From Gemmatimonadota bacterium (GTDB lineage: Bacteria > Gemmatimonadota > Gemmatimonadetes > Longimicrobiales > Gaopeijiaceae), in assembly GCA_022340865.1 (NCBI GenBank), contig JAJDNC010000170.1, positions 1 through 32,961 on the forward strand: 32,961 nucleotides of DNA, read 5' to 3'. Positions 16,007 through 24,934 of this stretch are shown piece after piece. Numbering within the stretch: position 1 is the first letter of the stretch; the number at the start of each line of letters is the position of its first letter. The translations under genes were made by a program, and so were the position numbers. Below the pieces are notes generated by a model. That model was not told the origin of the DNA. It worked only from the letters and a program-made list of their open reading frames with translations, and ran no database searches.

Positions 16007-19000
16007 GTGTCCACCATACCGTCCCGCACCCTCCTGCTCTTCCTGGCCGCCGGCCTCGTGGCGACGCCGGTGCGCGCCCAGCTCTCGGCACCGGGCATGC
16101 CCATCGACACCCTGGCCCTCCGGCCCCTCCACTGGCGCCTGATCGGCCCATTCCGCTCCGGCCGCTCCGTCGCCGCGGAGGGCTCGGTCAAGCGCCCGCT
16201 CGAGTACTACTCGGGCACCACGGGCGGAGGCGTGATGAAGACCACCGACGGCGGCTACACCTGGAAGGCGGTCACCGACAAGTACTTCGGCGGCACGATC
16301 GGTGGGATCGCAATCTATCCGCCCAACCCCGACATCGTCTATGTCGGGACCGGCGAGTGGACCCTCCGAGGCAACGCCTCGTATGGTGACGGCGTCTTCA
16401 AGACCACCGACGGCGGCAAGACCTGGGACACCCTCGGCCTCGCCGAGACGCGGCAGATCTCCCGCGTGATCGTCCACCCCTGGAACCCCGACATCGTCTA
16501 CGTCGCCGCCCTGGGTCACGAGAGCGGACCCAACCCGGAGCGGGGCGTATATCGCTCCAGGGACGGCGGCAAGACCTGGCAGAAGATCCTCTTCGTGAAC
16601 GACTCCGTCGGTGCGACGGACCTCGTGATGGATCCCACCGATCCGAACGTCCTCTACGCCGCGATGTGGAGGGTGGTCCGGCTGCCGTGGGACATCGTGA
16701 GCGGCGGCCCGGGAAGCGGGATCTACAAGACGACGGACGGCGGCGACCACTGGAAGGAGATCACCCACAACCCGGGACTCCCCAAGGGGGTCATCGGCAA
16801 CGTGGGCCTCGCGGTCTCGCCGGCGGACCACATGCTGGTCTGGGCGATGATCGAGTCCGACGCGGGCGGCCTCTTCCGCTCCGGCGACGGCGGCGCCACC
16901 TGGACCCGGGTCAACGATTCCAACAACAAGTCCCTCGACGGGATGGGTCCCCACTGGCGGCCCTTCTACTTCTCGAAGGTCACCGCGGACCCGGTCGATA
17001 CGAACACCGTCTACCTGCCGAACGGCGTGCTCTACCGGAGCACGGACGGCGGCAAGCACTTCAACGAGGTCCAGCCGTACGACAACCTGTGGGACACCCA
17101 CGCCCTCTGGATCGCGCCGAACGATCCCGACCGGATGATCGTGGCGGCCGACCAGGGCGCCCGGATCTCGGTGAACCGGGGCCGGAACTGGAGCACCACC
17201 GGGTACGCCACCGGCCAGTTCTACCACATCATCGCCACCAACCACTTCCCGTATCGGGTGTGCGGCGCGCAACAGGACAACATCGCCGAGTGCGGCCCGA
17301 GCCGCACCGACGGCATGTTCGACATCTCGGCCTGGTACTACCCGGGCGGGGGTGAGGCGGGGATCATCGCCGTGGATCCCCGGGATCCCGACATCACCTA
17401 CGCCGCCGGCGAGAAGGTCGACCACGGCCGCGGCATCGAGAACCGCATGATCGAGACCTGGCAGCGGACCGCGCCGCCGATGACGGCGAAGTACCGATTC
17501 AACTGGACCACCCCGATCATCGTCTCGCCCCACGATCACAACACGCTGTACGAGGGCGCCAACGTGCTCCTCAAGAGCACCGACGCCGGCAAGAACTGGG
17601 AGGCGATCTCCCCCGACCTGACCCGGCACGACCCGAGCACCCTGGTGATCGCCGGTCGGCCCATCACGGTCGAGAACAGCGGGGCCGAGAACTACGCCAC
17701 CATCTTCACCATCGCGGAGTCCCCGGTGACCAAGGGCGTGATCTGGGTCGGCTCGGACGACGGCATGGTCCACGTGACCCGGGACGGCGGCGCCCACTGG
17801 ACAGACGTGACCCCGAAGGTTCCCCCCTTCACGCGGATGTCGATCATCGACGCCTCGCACTTCGACGCGGGCACGGCGTATCTCGCCGCCAACCGGCAGC
17901 TCCTCGACGACTACAAGCCGTACCTCTTCAAGACCTCCGACTACGGCGCCCACTGGACCGAGATCGACAACGGCATCCCGAAGAACGAGTTCACCCACGT
18001 CATCCGCGAGGATCCGGTCCGGCGTGGGCTCTTGTTCGCCGGGACGGAGCGGGGCGTCTGGTTCAGCCTCGACGACGGTGGGCACTGGCAGTCGCTCCGC
18101 CGGAATCTGCCCCCGGTGCCGGTTCACGACCTGGTGGTCAAGAATGCCGATCTGGCCATCGCCACCCATGGCCGGGCGCTCTGGATCATGGACGACATCT
18201 CGCCCCTCCGGCAGATGGCGGCCAACACGCTGAGCGCGAAGGCCCACCTGTTCCACCCGATGGACGCCTACCGGATCTACTGGGGCGGTCAGCACCTCAT
18301 CGAGAACCTCCAGACCGGTGAGGAGCCCGCCAGCGGCGTCGGCATCTACTACTGGCTGGCCGACTCCACCGAGACCGTGACGCTCGACGTGCGCGACGCC
18401 AGCGGCAACCTGGTCAACCACTTCACCAGCGCGCAGGACTCCGTCGCCCGGGCCGACAGCCTTCGCCTCGATCACCTGAAGCAGCTGCGGAACGACAGCC
18501 TCCGCGCCGCGGGGGTGACCGACTCGACCACCCTGGCCAAGCCCTACGTCGAGCCGCGGAGCGACGAGCCCCGGAACCGCCTCGGCAGCCCGCCCAGGCT
18601 ACCCGCCAGGAAGGGTCTCAACGTCTTCCACTGGACCTTCCGGTACGCAGACGGCGTGGCGCTCCGCGACAGTCTCTACCGTCTGCTTCGAGTGCCGGGA
18701 CCCATGGCCGTCCCGGGCCGGTACACGGTGACGATGACGGCCGGGGGCGCCACCCAGCAGGCGTCCTTCGCCCTGAAGGCCGATCCCCGGATCACCGCGA
18801 CCGAGGCCGACCTCACCGCCCGTCTGCAGCTCAACCGGCGGGTCGACGCGGCGGCCACGGAGGTCGTCGAGGCGGCCAACCGGTCGTTCGATCTCCGACG
18901 TCAGGTCGAGGAGCGGCTGGCCGCCGATTCGACATCGCGCGCGGCCGCGTCGCTCCGTGCGCTCCGGGACACGCTGCTGACGTACGGCAAGCGGATGGTG

Positions 19001-19243
19001 CCGCTGTTCTACGGACGCAACCAGTCGCCGGAGCCCTATACCTCCACCACGCTCGAGGAGCTGATGTACCTCGGCTACGGCGACAGCAATACGGCGCCCA
19101 ACGCCGTGGAGCGGAACGCGGTGGCGACCATGACAGCCCTGGCACACGAGGAGGTGACCCGGCAGAGCGCGGCTATCCAGCGTCAGGTGGCCGCCGTGAA
19201 CGACCAGCTCAGGGCGGCGGGCCAGGCACCGCTCAACTACTGA
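16007..19243 (+). CDS. Secreted Asp-box/VPS10-like protein, 1078 aa
   Basis: Second large sortilin-like protein of the window. GTG start at 16007 with AGGA 9 bases upstream, then a signal peptide ending near VRAQ. Roughly ten Asp-box motifs are visible (KTTDGGYTW, KTTDGGKTW, RSRDGGKTW, RSGDGGATW, KSTDAGKNW, SLDDGGHW and others). After the propeller region come a beta-sandwich-like part (LDVRDASGNLVNHF, KGLNVFHWTFRY, VPGRYTVTM) and a helical C-terminus (about 930-1078) rich in Arg/Glu/Ala that is absent from the shorter relative at 10052. The start of the mature protein (RPLHWRLIGPFRSGR) parallels FPWRSIGPAAMGGR there. Secreted or periplasmic; enzymatic activity cannot be assigned. A strong hairpin follows the stop. 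Confidence 0.88.
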   Translation: MSTIPSRTLLLFLAAGLVATPVRAQLSAPGMPIDTLALRPLHWRLIGPFRSGRSVAAEGSVKRPLEYYSGTTGGGVMKTTDGGYTWKAVTDKYFGGTIGGIAIYPPNPDIVYVGTGEWTLRGNASYGDGVFKTTDGGKTWDTLGLAETRQISRVIVHPWNPDIVYVAALGHESGPNPERGVYRSRDGGKTWQKILFVNDSVGATDLVMDPTDPNVLYAAMWRVVRLPWDIVSGGPGSGIYKTTDGGDHWKEITHNPGLPKGVIGNVGLAVSPADHMLVWAMIESDAGGLFRSGDGGATWTRVNDSNNKSLDGMGPHWRPFYFSKVTADPVDTNTVYLPNGVLYRSTDGGKHFNEVQPYDNLWDTHALWIAPNDPDRMIVAADQGARISVNRGRNWSTTGYATGQFYHIIATNHFPYRVCGAQQDNIAECGPSRTDGMFDISAWYYPGGGEAGIIAVDPRDPDITYAAGEKVDHGRGIENRMIETWQRTAPPMTAKYRFNWTTPIIVSPHDHNTLYEGANVLLKSTDAGKNWEAISPDLTRHDPSTLVIAGRPITVENSGAENYATIFTIAESPVTKGVIWVGSDDGMVHVTRDGGAHWTDVTPKVPPFTRMSIIDASHFDAGTAYLAANRQLLDDYKPYLFKTSDYGAHWTEIDNGIPKNEFTHVIREDPVRRGLLFAGTERGVWFSLDDGGHWQSLRRNLPPVPVHDLVVKNADLAIATHGRALWIMDDISPLRQMAANTLSAKAHLFHPMDAYRIYWGGQHLIENLQTGEEPASGVGIYYWLADSTETVTLDVRDASGNLVNHFTSAQDSVARADSLRLDHLKQLRNDSLRAAGVTDSTTLAKPYVEPRSDEPRNRLGSPPRLPARKGLNVFHWTFRYADGVALRDSLYRLLRVPGPMAVPGRYTVTMTAGGATQQASFALKADPRITATEADLTARLQLNRRVDAAATEVVEAANRSFDLRRQVEERLAADSTSRAAASLRALRDTLLTYGKRMVPLFYGRNQSPEPYTSTTLEELMYLGYGDSNTAPNAVERNAVATMTALAHEEVTRQSAAIQRQVAAVNDQLRAAGQAPLNY

Positions 19244-19260
19244 GGCAGGGTGGGCATGAC

Positions 19261-19300
19261 GCACACTGGGCCGGGGTCCACGGACCCCGACCCAGTGCGC
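19261..19300 (+). terminator. Long hairpin after the Asp-box gene
   Basis: Nineteen-base arms, 19261-19279 and 19282-19300, pair at 17 positions around a very short loop, 17 bp after the stop at 19243. There is no T-run, so it may be a Rho-assisted or mRNA-stabilising stem rather than a classical terminator. The dispersed 41-bp repeat begins at its 3' edge. Confidence 0.6.
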
Positions 19301-19338
19301 CCGACAGGATGGAGCTTCGGCGGCCTGCGGCCGTCCTC
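19298..19338 (+). repeat. Dispersed intergenic repeat, copy 1
   Basis: Forty-one bases that recur at 24821-24861 with 39 identities. The core CGGCGGCCTGCGGCCG is partly self-complementary. Both copies are intergenic. It is similar in style to REP elements, but no transposase is present in the window. Confidence 0.7.
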
Positions 19339-19394
19339 GCTCGTCTCGCGGAGGGAGGGTGGCACCGGTCATCTGTCACAAATTGCACCATGCG

Positions 19395-19424
19395 TTGACA
19401 GGTTTCCGAGCGCGGCCCCATCAT
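19395..19424 (+). promoter_or_regulatory. Candidate sigma-70-like promoter
   Basis: TTGACA at 19395-19400, an 18-bp spacer, then CATCAT at 19419-19424 (four of six consensus positions). The start codon of the TolB-like gene at 19514 is about 90 bp downstream. A TGTCA...TGACA inverted pair (about 19375-19400) overlaps the -35 box and could be an operator. This is a pattern match only. Confidence 0.35.
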
Positions 19425-19513
19425 CTCACGAGTGCATGCTGAACCCCCGTCCACTCGCACGGTAGCTGGAACCGTGGCCCGAGTCCGCTCCCCCCCGCCC
19501 GGACGTTTGTAAG

Positions 19514-21358
19514 ATGCGGCTACTGCACGAGATCAAGGAACGCCGGCTCATTCAGTACGTGGGGGCATACCTCGCCGCGGGGTTTGGCTTCACCGAGGCC
19601 GCGTCCAACCTGTTCCAGGCCGGCATGCTCCCGGCGGTGGTCAACCCGTTGGCCTGGGCGCTCTATCTCTTCGGCATCCCCTCGACCCTCATCTTCGCCT
19701 GGTTCCATGGCGCGCCGGGGCGGCAGCACGGCCCCCGTATCGAGAGGATCCTGCAGGGAACGCTGGTCGTTCTCGCCCTTTCGACCTGCACCTACATCTA
19801 CCGGAACCGGACCGTTCAGCCCGATCTCGCTGCAGAGACCGGCCTGCCGCCGGACGCCATCGCCGTCCTCTACTTCGACGACGCGAGCCCGAACGGGAAC
19901 CTCGGGTACGTGGCCGACGGCATGACGGAGGCGCTGATCAATGAGCTCTCGAACGTTCGCTCCTTGACGGTCATCTCCAAGAACGGCGTGCTCCCGTACC
20001 GTGGCAGCGACGTCCGTCCGGACAGCATCGCCCGCGCCCTCAAGGTCGGCACGCTGATCGAGGGAAGCGTGGACCAGCGCGGCGACCGCTTGCGGATCAA
20101 CACCCAGCTGGTGGACGGCCTGAGCGGCGCCGACATCGACCGTGCCGCCATCGAGATCCCGGCGGGGAAGTTCCTCGCGGCCCGGGACTCGCTGGCCGGA
20201 AGCGTGTCCCGCCTGCTCCGACGCCGACTGGGAGAGGACGTGCAGCTCCGGCAGCTCAAGTCCGGTACGTCGAGCGTCGACGCATGGTCGTTGGCGCAAC
20301 GGGCGGAGCGCCTGACCACCGACGCGGAGGACAACTACGAGAATCGGGGAGATCCAGCCACGTCGGTGGCCGACTTCCGGCAGGCGGACTCCCTTCTCGC
20401 GATGGCGGAGCAGTTCGACTCGAAGTGGGTCGAGCCGGTGGCGAACCGGGCCCACATCGCCTATCGACTGGCCTATCTCGCCGCCGTCGGGGGAGACACG
20501 GAGACCGAACGGAAAGAGCTCGCGACGGGCCTCGCGCAAGCGAACCGGGCTCTCGTGATGGACCCGCGCAACGCGAACGCGCTCGAGCAGCGGGGCACGC
20601 TCAAGCTGTTGGCCGCCCTGACCACGACGCCGCAATCGAGTGACCAGGACCGTCTCGTCGCGGAGGCGAAGGGCGATCTGCAGGAGGCCGTCAAGGACGA
20701 CCCCACCCGCGCCAGCGCCTACGCCATGTTGAGCTTCGCGCTGTACGGATCCGGAGACCGCGTGGGGGTGGTGTTGAACGCCCGCCGGGCTTTGGAGGAA
20801 GATGCGTATCTACGGGACGCGGATCGCATCTATGACCGTCTCGTCTATGCCGACTACGACCTCGGGGAGTTCAACGACGCGAGAAGCTGGTGCGACCGAG
20901 GGCACGAGCGCTTCCCGCAGAACTACCGGTTCGTCGAATGCAAGCTGTGGCTCATGGCTGCACCGGGATCGGCGGCGAACGTCGACTCGGCCTGGACCCT
21001 GCTCGATCGGCTGGACTCCCTCGCGCCCGAGCCACTCCGCCCGTACAAGCACGGCGTCGGCCAGATCATGCTGGCCGGCGTCCTGCGGAACTCGGGCTTG
21101 GCCGACAGTGCGAGCAGTGTGCTTTCCCGCGTGGACCACAGCGACAAGGTCGACGTCCAGCGAAACCTCTACGAGTACCAGGCAGCCATCCTGGCGACCA
21201 CGGGGACCCCGGACACCACGGGGGCCATCGCGGCGCTCCGGCGCTGGGTCGCCATGACACCGGGCAGCACCTTGGGCAAGGAGGGCGACCTGCACTGGTG
21301 GTGGAAGAACCTGAGGAATCTGCCCGAATTCCAGCAGTTCGAGGACAAGGCGAACTAG
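19514..21358 (+). CDS. Membrane-anchored TolB/FlgO-like protein with TPR region
   Basis: 614 residues. The N-terminus (MRLLHEIKERRLIQYVGAYL) is the conserved start of a bacterial family in which a membrane anchor precedes a TolB/FlgO-like alpha-beta domain and TPRs. Membrane helices lie near 47-64 and 80-95. The middle domain is clear: IAVLYFDDASPNGNLGYVADGMTEALINELS, in two parts IAVLYFDD and YVADGMTEALINELS, then LTVISKNGV, LIEGSVDQRGDRLRINTQLVD. From about residue 260, helical TPR-like repeats run to the C-terminus (ANRALVMDPRNANALEQ is one). In relatives the domain is joined to CadC-type DNA-binding or cyclase domains; here neither is present. It probably mediates protein interactions on the outer face of the inner membrane. 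Its start lacks a strong ribosome site. Confidence 0.82.
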   Translation: MRLLHEIKERRLIQYVGAYLAAGFGFTEAASNLFQAGMLPAVVNPLAWALYLFGIPSTLIFAWFHGAPGRQHGPRIERILQGTLVVLALSTCTYIYRNRTVQPDLAAETGLPPDAIAVLYFDDASPNGNLGYVADGMTEALINELSNVRSLTVISKNGVLPYRGSDVRPDSIARALKVGTLIEGSVDQRGDRLRINTQLVDGLSGADIDRAAIEIPAGKFLAARDSLAGSVSRLLRRRLGEDVQLRQLKSGTSSVDAWSLAQRAERLTTDAEDNYENRGDPATSVADFRQADSLLAMAEQFDSKWVEPVANRAHIAYRLAYLAAVGGDTETERKELATGLAQANRALVMDPRNANALEQRGTLKLLAALTTTPQSSDQDRLVAEAKGDLQEAVKDDPTRASAYAMLSFALYGSGDRVGVVLNARRALEEDAYLRDADRIYDRLVYADYDLGEFNDARSWCDRGHERFPQNYRFVECKLWLMAAPGSAANVDSAWTLLDRLDSLAPEPLRPYKHGVGQIMLAGVLRNSGLADSASSVLSRVDHSDKVDVQRNLYEYQAAILATTGTPDTTGAIAALRRWVAMTPGSTLGKEGDLHWWWKNLRNLPEFQQFEDKAN

Positions 21359-21577
21359 GCGGGGTTCGGGGAAACGCGGACCGGAGGCTGGCGCCCGATC
21401 AGGCAACACAGAGCTTGCACCAACACCGACCTGTTGACATCATATTGCGGCGGCCTACGACGACCGTCGAAGCTGCGGACGATCTTGAGTCCTGTTTGAG
21501 ATAGCCCGCCATCGACGGAATCCTACGGCTCAGGTCGGAGTCGGTGGTAGGCTCCCCCCCCCACGAATGGTGAACCC

Positions 21578-24067
21578 ATGCGGACCCTCCCCGCCGTTCT
21601 CCTGTTGTCCCTTATCGCCATTACCTTCTCGGCGTGCTCGGACTCGAAGGCGAGTCCCACCGCACCGTTACGCACCGCCCCTCCCATCGCCTACAGCCAC
21701 GTGGGCAGCTCGCCGGGTGACCCCACCACGGGTGACCTGTGTCATGGTCTGTCTCCGTGCGATGCGTATCCCCATTACTTCCATGGCTACGTGGGTGTCC
21801 CGGGCTTCTGCTTCCTCCCGCCCACGGTGGACAACCACCTGTCCGACCCCGCGTGCTCGGGAGCGTTCGTGCCAGGCCTCGACGGCCTCTTCTCGTTGGC
21901 CTGGTGCCAGGTCCAGTACCCGGGAACCTATCCCAACCTGGACGGGACCACGGCGCCGACCATCGTCTCCTGCCAGGATCCGTCGCAGTGGCAGCCCCTG
22001 GTGCAGGATCCGAACGGCGGGGAGTTCTACGTCGCCTCGGAGCAGTGGAAGAAGAAGGACGCCAACGTCGGCGATGTGTTCCGACTCTACGTCGTGCACG
22101 AAGATCTGCACTTCGGGCACCGCGACGTGGTCATCGATCCGAACCTGACCACGCCCGCCGACGCCTTCGTCCATGCCATCGGCTACGGCACGGAGCCCGT
22201 CAAAGTGCGGATCACGACGGGCTTTTCGTGCGTCCGATACGATACGCAGGCATCCGGTACGGACAACGCGGCGACCTGTCTGGTCGACGGCACCTCGAGC
22301 TTCAACTTCGCGTCGAACACGGACGCCACCTACCAGTACGACATCACCTTCAACTTCCCGGACGGGAACCCGACCTTCCTGGCCAACTTCGAGGTGAGTG
22401 AGTGCGCGGCGCTCGGCTTCTATACCGACGACGCCACGGGCACGACCACCGGAAACGCTCTCGTGGACACGCCCCTCGCCGACTGCAAGGTCTCGTTGAG
22501 CAGCGAGCAGATTCAGGAGCTGACCGTGCCCGGGCAGATCCAGGTCACCGTGGAGGACCCACGCTGGGAAACGGGGGCGCCGTTCGGCACGGCGCGACTG
22601 AACCTCTTGCAGGCCGACGAGGCGGGCGTCGCGGCCCTGCCACCTTCGTCGCCTCCGTCTCCGGACTGGTTCGGAACGGCCACGAGCAACAGCCTCGTGC
22701 TCCGATGGATCGGGAAGGGCCTCAAAGAGCTCGCTTCGATCATCCTTCCGGGAACGGCCTACGGGACCACCACGTCAGCCGGATTCGACTTCACGCGCAT
22801 GAGCGACTTCCAGGTCTCGGTTCAGCCTGTGGAGGACTTCGACCAACCGGGTAGCGCATGCGGAACGCCTTCCCCCTCCTGCCTGGACCTGGGCAGCTTC
22901 CCCGGCGACGCGCCGGTGCCCGTGCGTGTCAAGGTCTCCGCTCCCGACAACACCGGTCCGCACACCTACCCGGAGGGGTACTTCCCCGTCCCGGATGCGC
23001 GTCTCCACTTCTTCCCGAAGTCCGGGACGGTCGCCTGCCCGGCAGGAACTCGGGGACCGCTCGACTCCTACGGGAGAGGCTGCTATCCGAAAGGCGCGCC
23101 GGATGAGAGCACTACCCCCGCTTCCACCTGGGACCACCTCGTCTACGTGACTGGACCAGACGGCACGGCGTCGGTCGACTGGTCGCTGGCCTCCGGTGAC
23201 GACACGATGCACGTCTCGGCATGCGGCGTGGCACGCCCGGGCGACAACGAGCCGAACCCACCGGCAGAGCCGGGCTCCGACGGTGTCTGGGGCTCACTCG
23301 GCGACTGCTCGAACCGCGAGCTGTCGATGACACAGTCGGGAGCGTATGACAACGGCCCCGCGGACGGCTTCACGCCCTTCGAGCCCGTGGATATCCAGAA
23401 CGAGGTGGCCATCTACGGCTTGCCCCTCACCTTCCAGGCGCACTCGTGCCCGCAGATCACCGTCGATGGCAAAGAGGAGAACGACAACGGCACCTCGGAG
23501 TGGGCCTGCGCGGACAGCGTCGGTTTCTCGGCGCCGCTCAGCGGCCCGAAGGGCGCCATCAACGCCTGGCTCTATACGTACAACGACGCCGACGCGGTGT
23601 ACGTGGCGCTCAAGGTCAAGACCGACAACCTGGGCAACAAGGCTTTCCTGAACTTCGTCGAGAACACTCAGGACGTGCAGGCGGCCGGCGACGAGTTGTT
23701 GGACCTCGACTTCAGCGGGACTGGGGTGCCGCTCGACTGGCACTTCACCCAGTTCTGCGTCGACAACAACTCGTCCAGCCTGTGCGGCGACCCCGACACG
23801 CTATCCGACGGCACCGCCTATGATGCGGATGCCGCGGCCCAGGTGGGCGGAGCGGGCTCGGGGTGGGTCTTCTACGAGTTCAAGCGCCCACTGGGCAGCC
23901 CGAACGCAGTGCCCGGGCCGAACAAGGAGGACCTCAACGCCGCCAAGGGTGACACCATCGGCGTGCGTGTGACGGTCACGCAGGGTCAAGGAGGTGGGAA
24001 GGGCGGCTTCGTCTACCCCGATCCGAAGACGAGCCCGGTCATCTTCCATCTCTTCAAGATCAAGTAG
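21578..24067 (+). CDS. Large Cys-rich lipoprotein with C-terminal CBM9/DOMON-like region
   Basis: 829 residues, no confident family. The signal MRTLPAVLLLSLIAITFSAC predicts lipidation at Cys20. The mature protein is unusually rich in Cys for a cell-surface protein here, with many pairs in the first 300 residues, suggesting disulfides. One stretch (TGPDGTASVDWSLASGDD, ending MHVSACG) resembles bacterial invasin-type Ig domains. The last 190 residues (ITVDGKEEND, AWLYTYNDADAVYVALKVKTD, then PVIFHLFKIK) resemble carbohydrate-binding module 9 or DOMON-like sandwiches. Together these suggest a surface-exposed binding protein. ATG 21578 is chosen because it begins a perfect lipoprotein signal. A perfect hairpin follows the stop. 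Confidence 0.75.
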   Translation: MRTLPAVLLLSLIAITFSACSDSKASPTAPLRTAPPIAYSHVGSSPGDPTTGDLCHGLSPCDAYPHYFHGYVGVPGFCFLPPTVDNHLSDPACSGAFVPGLDGLFSLAWCQVQYPGTYPNLDGTTAPTIVSCQDPSQWQPLVQDPNGGEFYVASEQWKKKDANVGDVFRLYVVHEDLHFGHRDVVIDPNLTTPADAFVHAIGYGTEPVKVRITTGFSCVRYDTQASGTDNAATCLVDGTSSFNFASNTDATYQYDITFNFPDGNPTFLANFEVSECAALGFYTDDATGTTTGNALVDTPLADCKVSLSSEQIQELTVPGQIQVTVEDPRWETGAPFGTARLNLLQADEAGVAALPPSSPPSPDWFGTATSNSLVLRWIGKGLKELASIILPGTAYGTTTSAGFDFTRMSDFQVSVQPVEDFDQPGSACGTPSPSCLDLGSFPGDAPVPVRVKVSAPDNTGPHTYPEGYFPVPDARLHFFPKSGTVACPAGTRGPLDSYGRGCYPKGAPDESTTPASTWDHLVYVTGPDGTASVDWSLASGDDTMHVSACGVARPGDNEPNPPAEPGSDGVWGSLGDCSNRELSMTQSGAYDNGPADGFTPFEPVDIQNEVAIYGLPLTFQAHSCPQITVDGKEENDNGTSEWACADSVGFSAPLSGPKGAINAWLYTYNDADAVYVALKVKTDNLGNKAFLNFVENTQDVQAAGDELLDLDFSGTGVPLDWHFTQFCVDNNSSSLCGDPDTLSDGTAYDADAAAQVGGAGSGWVFYEFKRPLGSPNAVPGPNKEDLNAAKGDTIGVRVTVTQGQGGGKGGFVYPDPKTSPVIFHLFKIK

Positions 24068-24079
24068 GTCGAGCCGCGG

Positions 24080-24115
24080 CCCCCTGCCATGTCGCGGTAC
24101 CGACATGGCAGGGGG
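24080..24115 (+). terminator. Perfect 15-bp hairpin after the large lipoprotein gene
   Basis: Arms 24080-24094 and 24101-24115 are perfectly complementary around a 6-base loop (CGGTAC), 12 bp after the stop at 24067. No T-run follows. By position it is a terminator or 3'-end stabilising stem for the upstream lipoprotein transcript. Confidence 0.75.
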
Positions 24116-24283
24116 ACCGGAACGTCCCCAGCCTATCACGGAGGATGTAGGCGGCCCAACCACCCCGTCGGCGTCCGGAACCGGGGGCCGCGGCTCTTGC
24201 ATGTCGTCGGCCGCCCGGTGGATCTTTCCCGTCTGGCGTCGGGGCACCGCCACCGTCGGCAAACGCTCGAAGGGGTCGAGTCC

Positions 24284-24580
24284 ATGGGACACCCCGTATC
24301 CACGTCACGCGCGGCCACCAACCTCCGGTGGATCGCGCGCATCACCGGCTTGCTGCTGGTCATCTTCACCCTGTTCATCGGGATCGGAGAGGCCCTCGAC
24401 GGCCGGGCCAGACATCCCGGTACGACATTCCTGGGTCAATTCACTCCCGTGATTCTCGCCACATTCGCGGTGTGGGGAGTCGGCCTGGTCGACACGCTCT
24501 ACACCATGCTGGTGTTCTCCATCCCGTCGGTACTATTCCTCGCATCCTGGTGGATGCGATCGAAGGAAGGGGGCTGGTAG
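24284..24580 (+). CDS. Small membrane protein, 98 aa
   Basis: Three hydrophobic segments are evident: ITGLLLVIFTLFIGIG (about 19-34), VILATFAVWGVGLVDTLY (about 56-73) and MLVFSIPSVLFLASWW (about 75-90), ending in a short basic/glycine tail. The layout resembles small uncharacterised three-helix proteins (DUF7670 type), but the resemblance is not decisive. ATG 24284 is preferred over in-frame ATG 24089, which would read through the terminator-like region with an Arg/His-rich non-coding-looking leader. The ribosome site is weak (AAGGGG about 9 bases upstream). No operon partner is close. Confidence 0.65.
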   Translation: MGHPVSTSRAATNLRWIARITGLLLVIFTLFIGIGEALDGRARHPGTTFLGQFTPVILATFAVWGVGLVDTLYTMLVFSIPSVLFLASWWMRSKEGGW

Positions 24581-24639
24581 GCGAGGTGGTCGCTGGCCGT
24601 GGGTTCGGTCACAGGTTCGACTCACCCCACCCGATGAAT

Positions 24640-24671
24640 AAGGCCGGAGCCTCAGAAGGGGCCCCGGCCTT
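24640..24671 (+). terminator. GC-rich hairpin with short T-run
   Basis: Twelve-base arms 24640-24651 and 24660-24671 pair with one A-C mismatch around an 8-base loop, followed by TTG. It lies about 60 bp after the small membrane protein stop and is the closest to a Rho-independent terminator of the hairpins seen in this window. Confidence 0.65.
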
Positions 24672-24820
24672 TGCTTGTACCCGCCACCAGCGCCGCCCCC
24701 TCAGGAGAGCCGGCGGACGTCCGCGATCATGAGTTCCGGTGCGGAGGAGGCTGACCCGGAGGCCGTTCAGCTCCACGTGCACGGTGTCCGTTGCCGAGGG
24801 CCGGCGTAAGCGTTGTGGGT

Positions 24821-24861
24821 CGCCCGACAGGATCGGGCTTCGGCGGCCTGCGGCCGTCCTC
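24821..24861 (+). repeat. Dispersed intergenic repeat, copy 2
   Basis: Forty-one bases matching 19298-19338 in 39 positions, in the same orientation. The two differences are close together (positions 14 and 16 of the repeat). It is located downstream of the lipoprotein gene 24935-25339 on its own strand. Confidence 0.7.
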
Positions 24862-24934
24862 CCAGCGCGACTCCGTCCGGGTGGCGGATCGACCGGTGGG
24901 TCCGGTCGGATCGCCGGACCGCCGCCATCTCCCG

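Larger units (their letters stand above)
24581..24934. other. Gene-free stretch with hairpin and repeat
   Basis: About 350 bp without a supported gene. It holds a T-loop-like sequence (GGTTCGACTC, 24614-24623), a terminator-like hairpin (24640-24671) and repeat copy 2 (24821-24861). Open frames crossing it on the minus strand overlap the lipoprotein gene in another frame and have no family features; a decayed gene cannot be excluded. Confidence 0.6.

Noticed and set aside
15806..18475. 889-codon minus-strand open frame
   Set aside because: It lies antisense to the Asp-box gene, is repetitive in Val/Gly/Arg/Asp and has no family motifs; it is a by-product of GC-rich coding sequence.
21434..21462. 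TTGACA -35 box before the large lipoprotein gene
   Set aside because: There is no acceptable -10 box 16-18 bases downstream.
24601..24640. tRNA 3'-end-like sequence (GGTTCGACTC) followed by a terminator hairpin
   Set aside because: The bases after the T-loop do not pair with those before it, and no acceptor, D or anticodon arms can be folded upstream. At most a scar of a lost tRNA.
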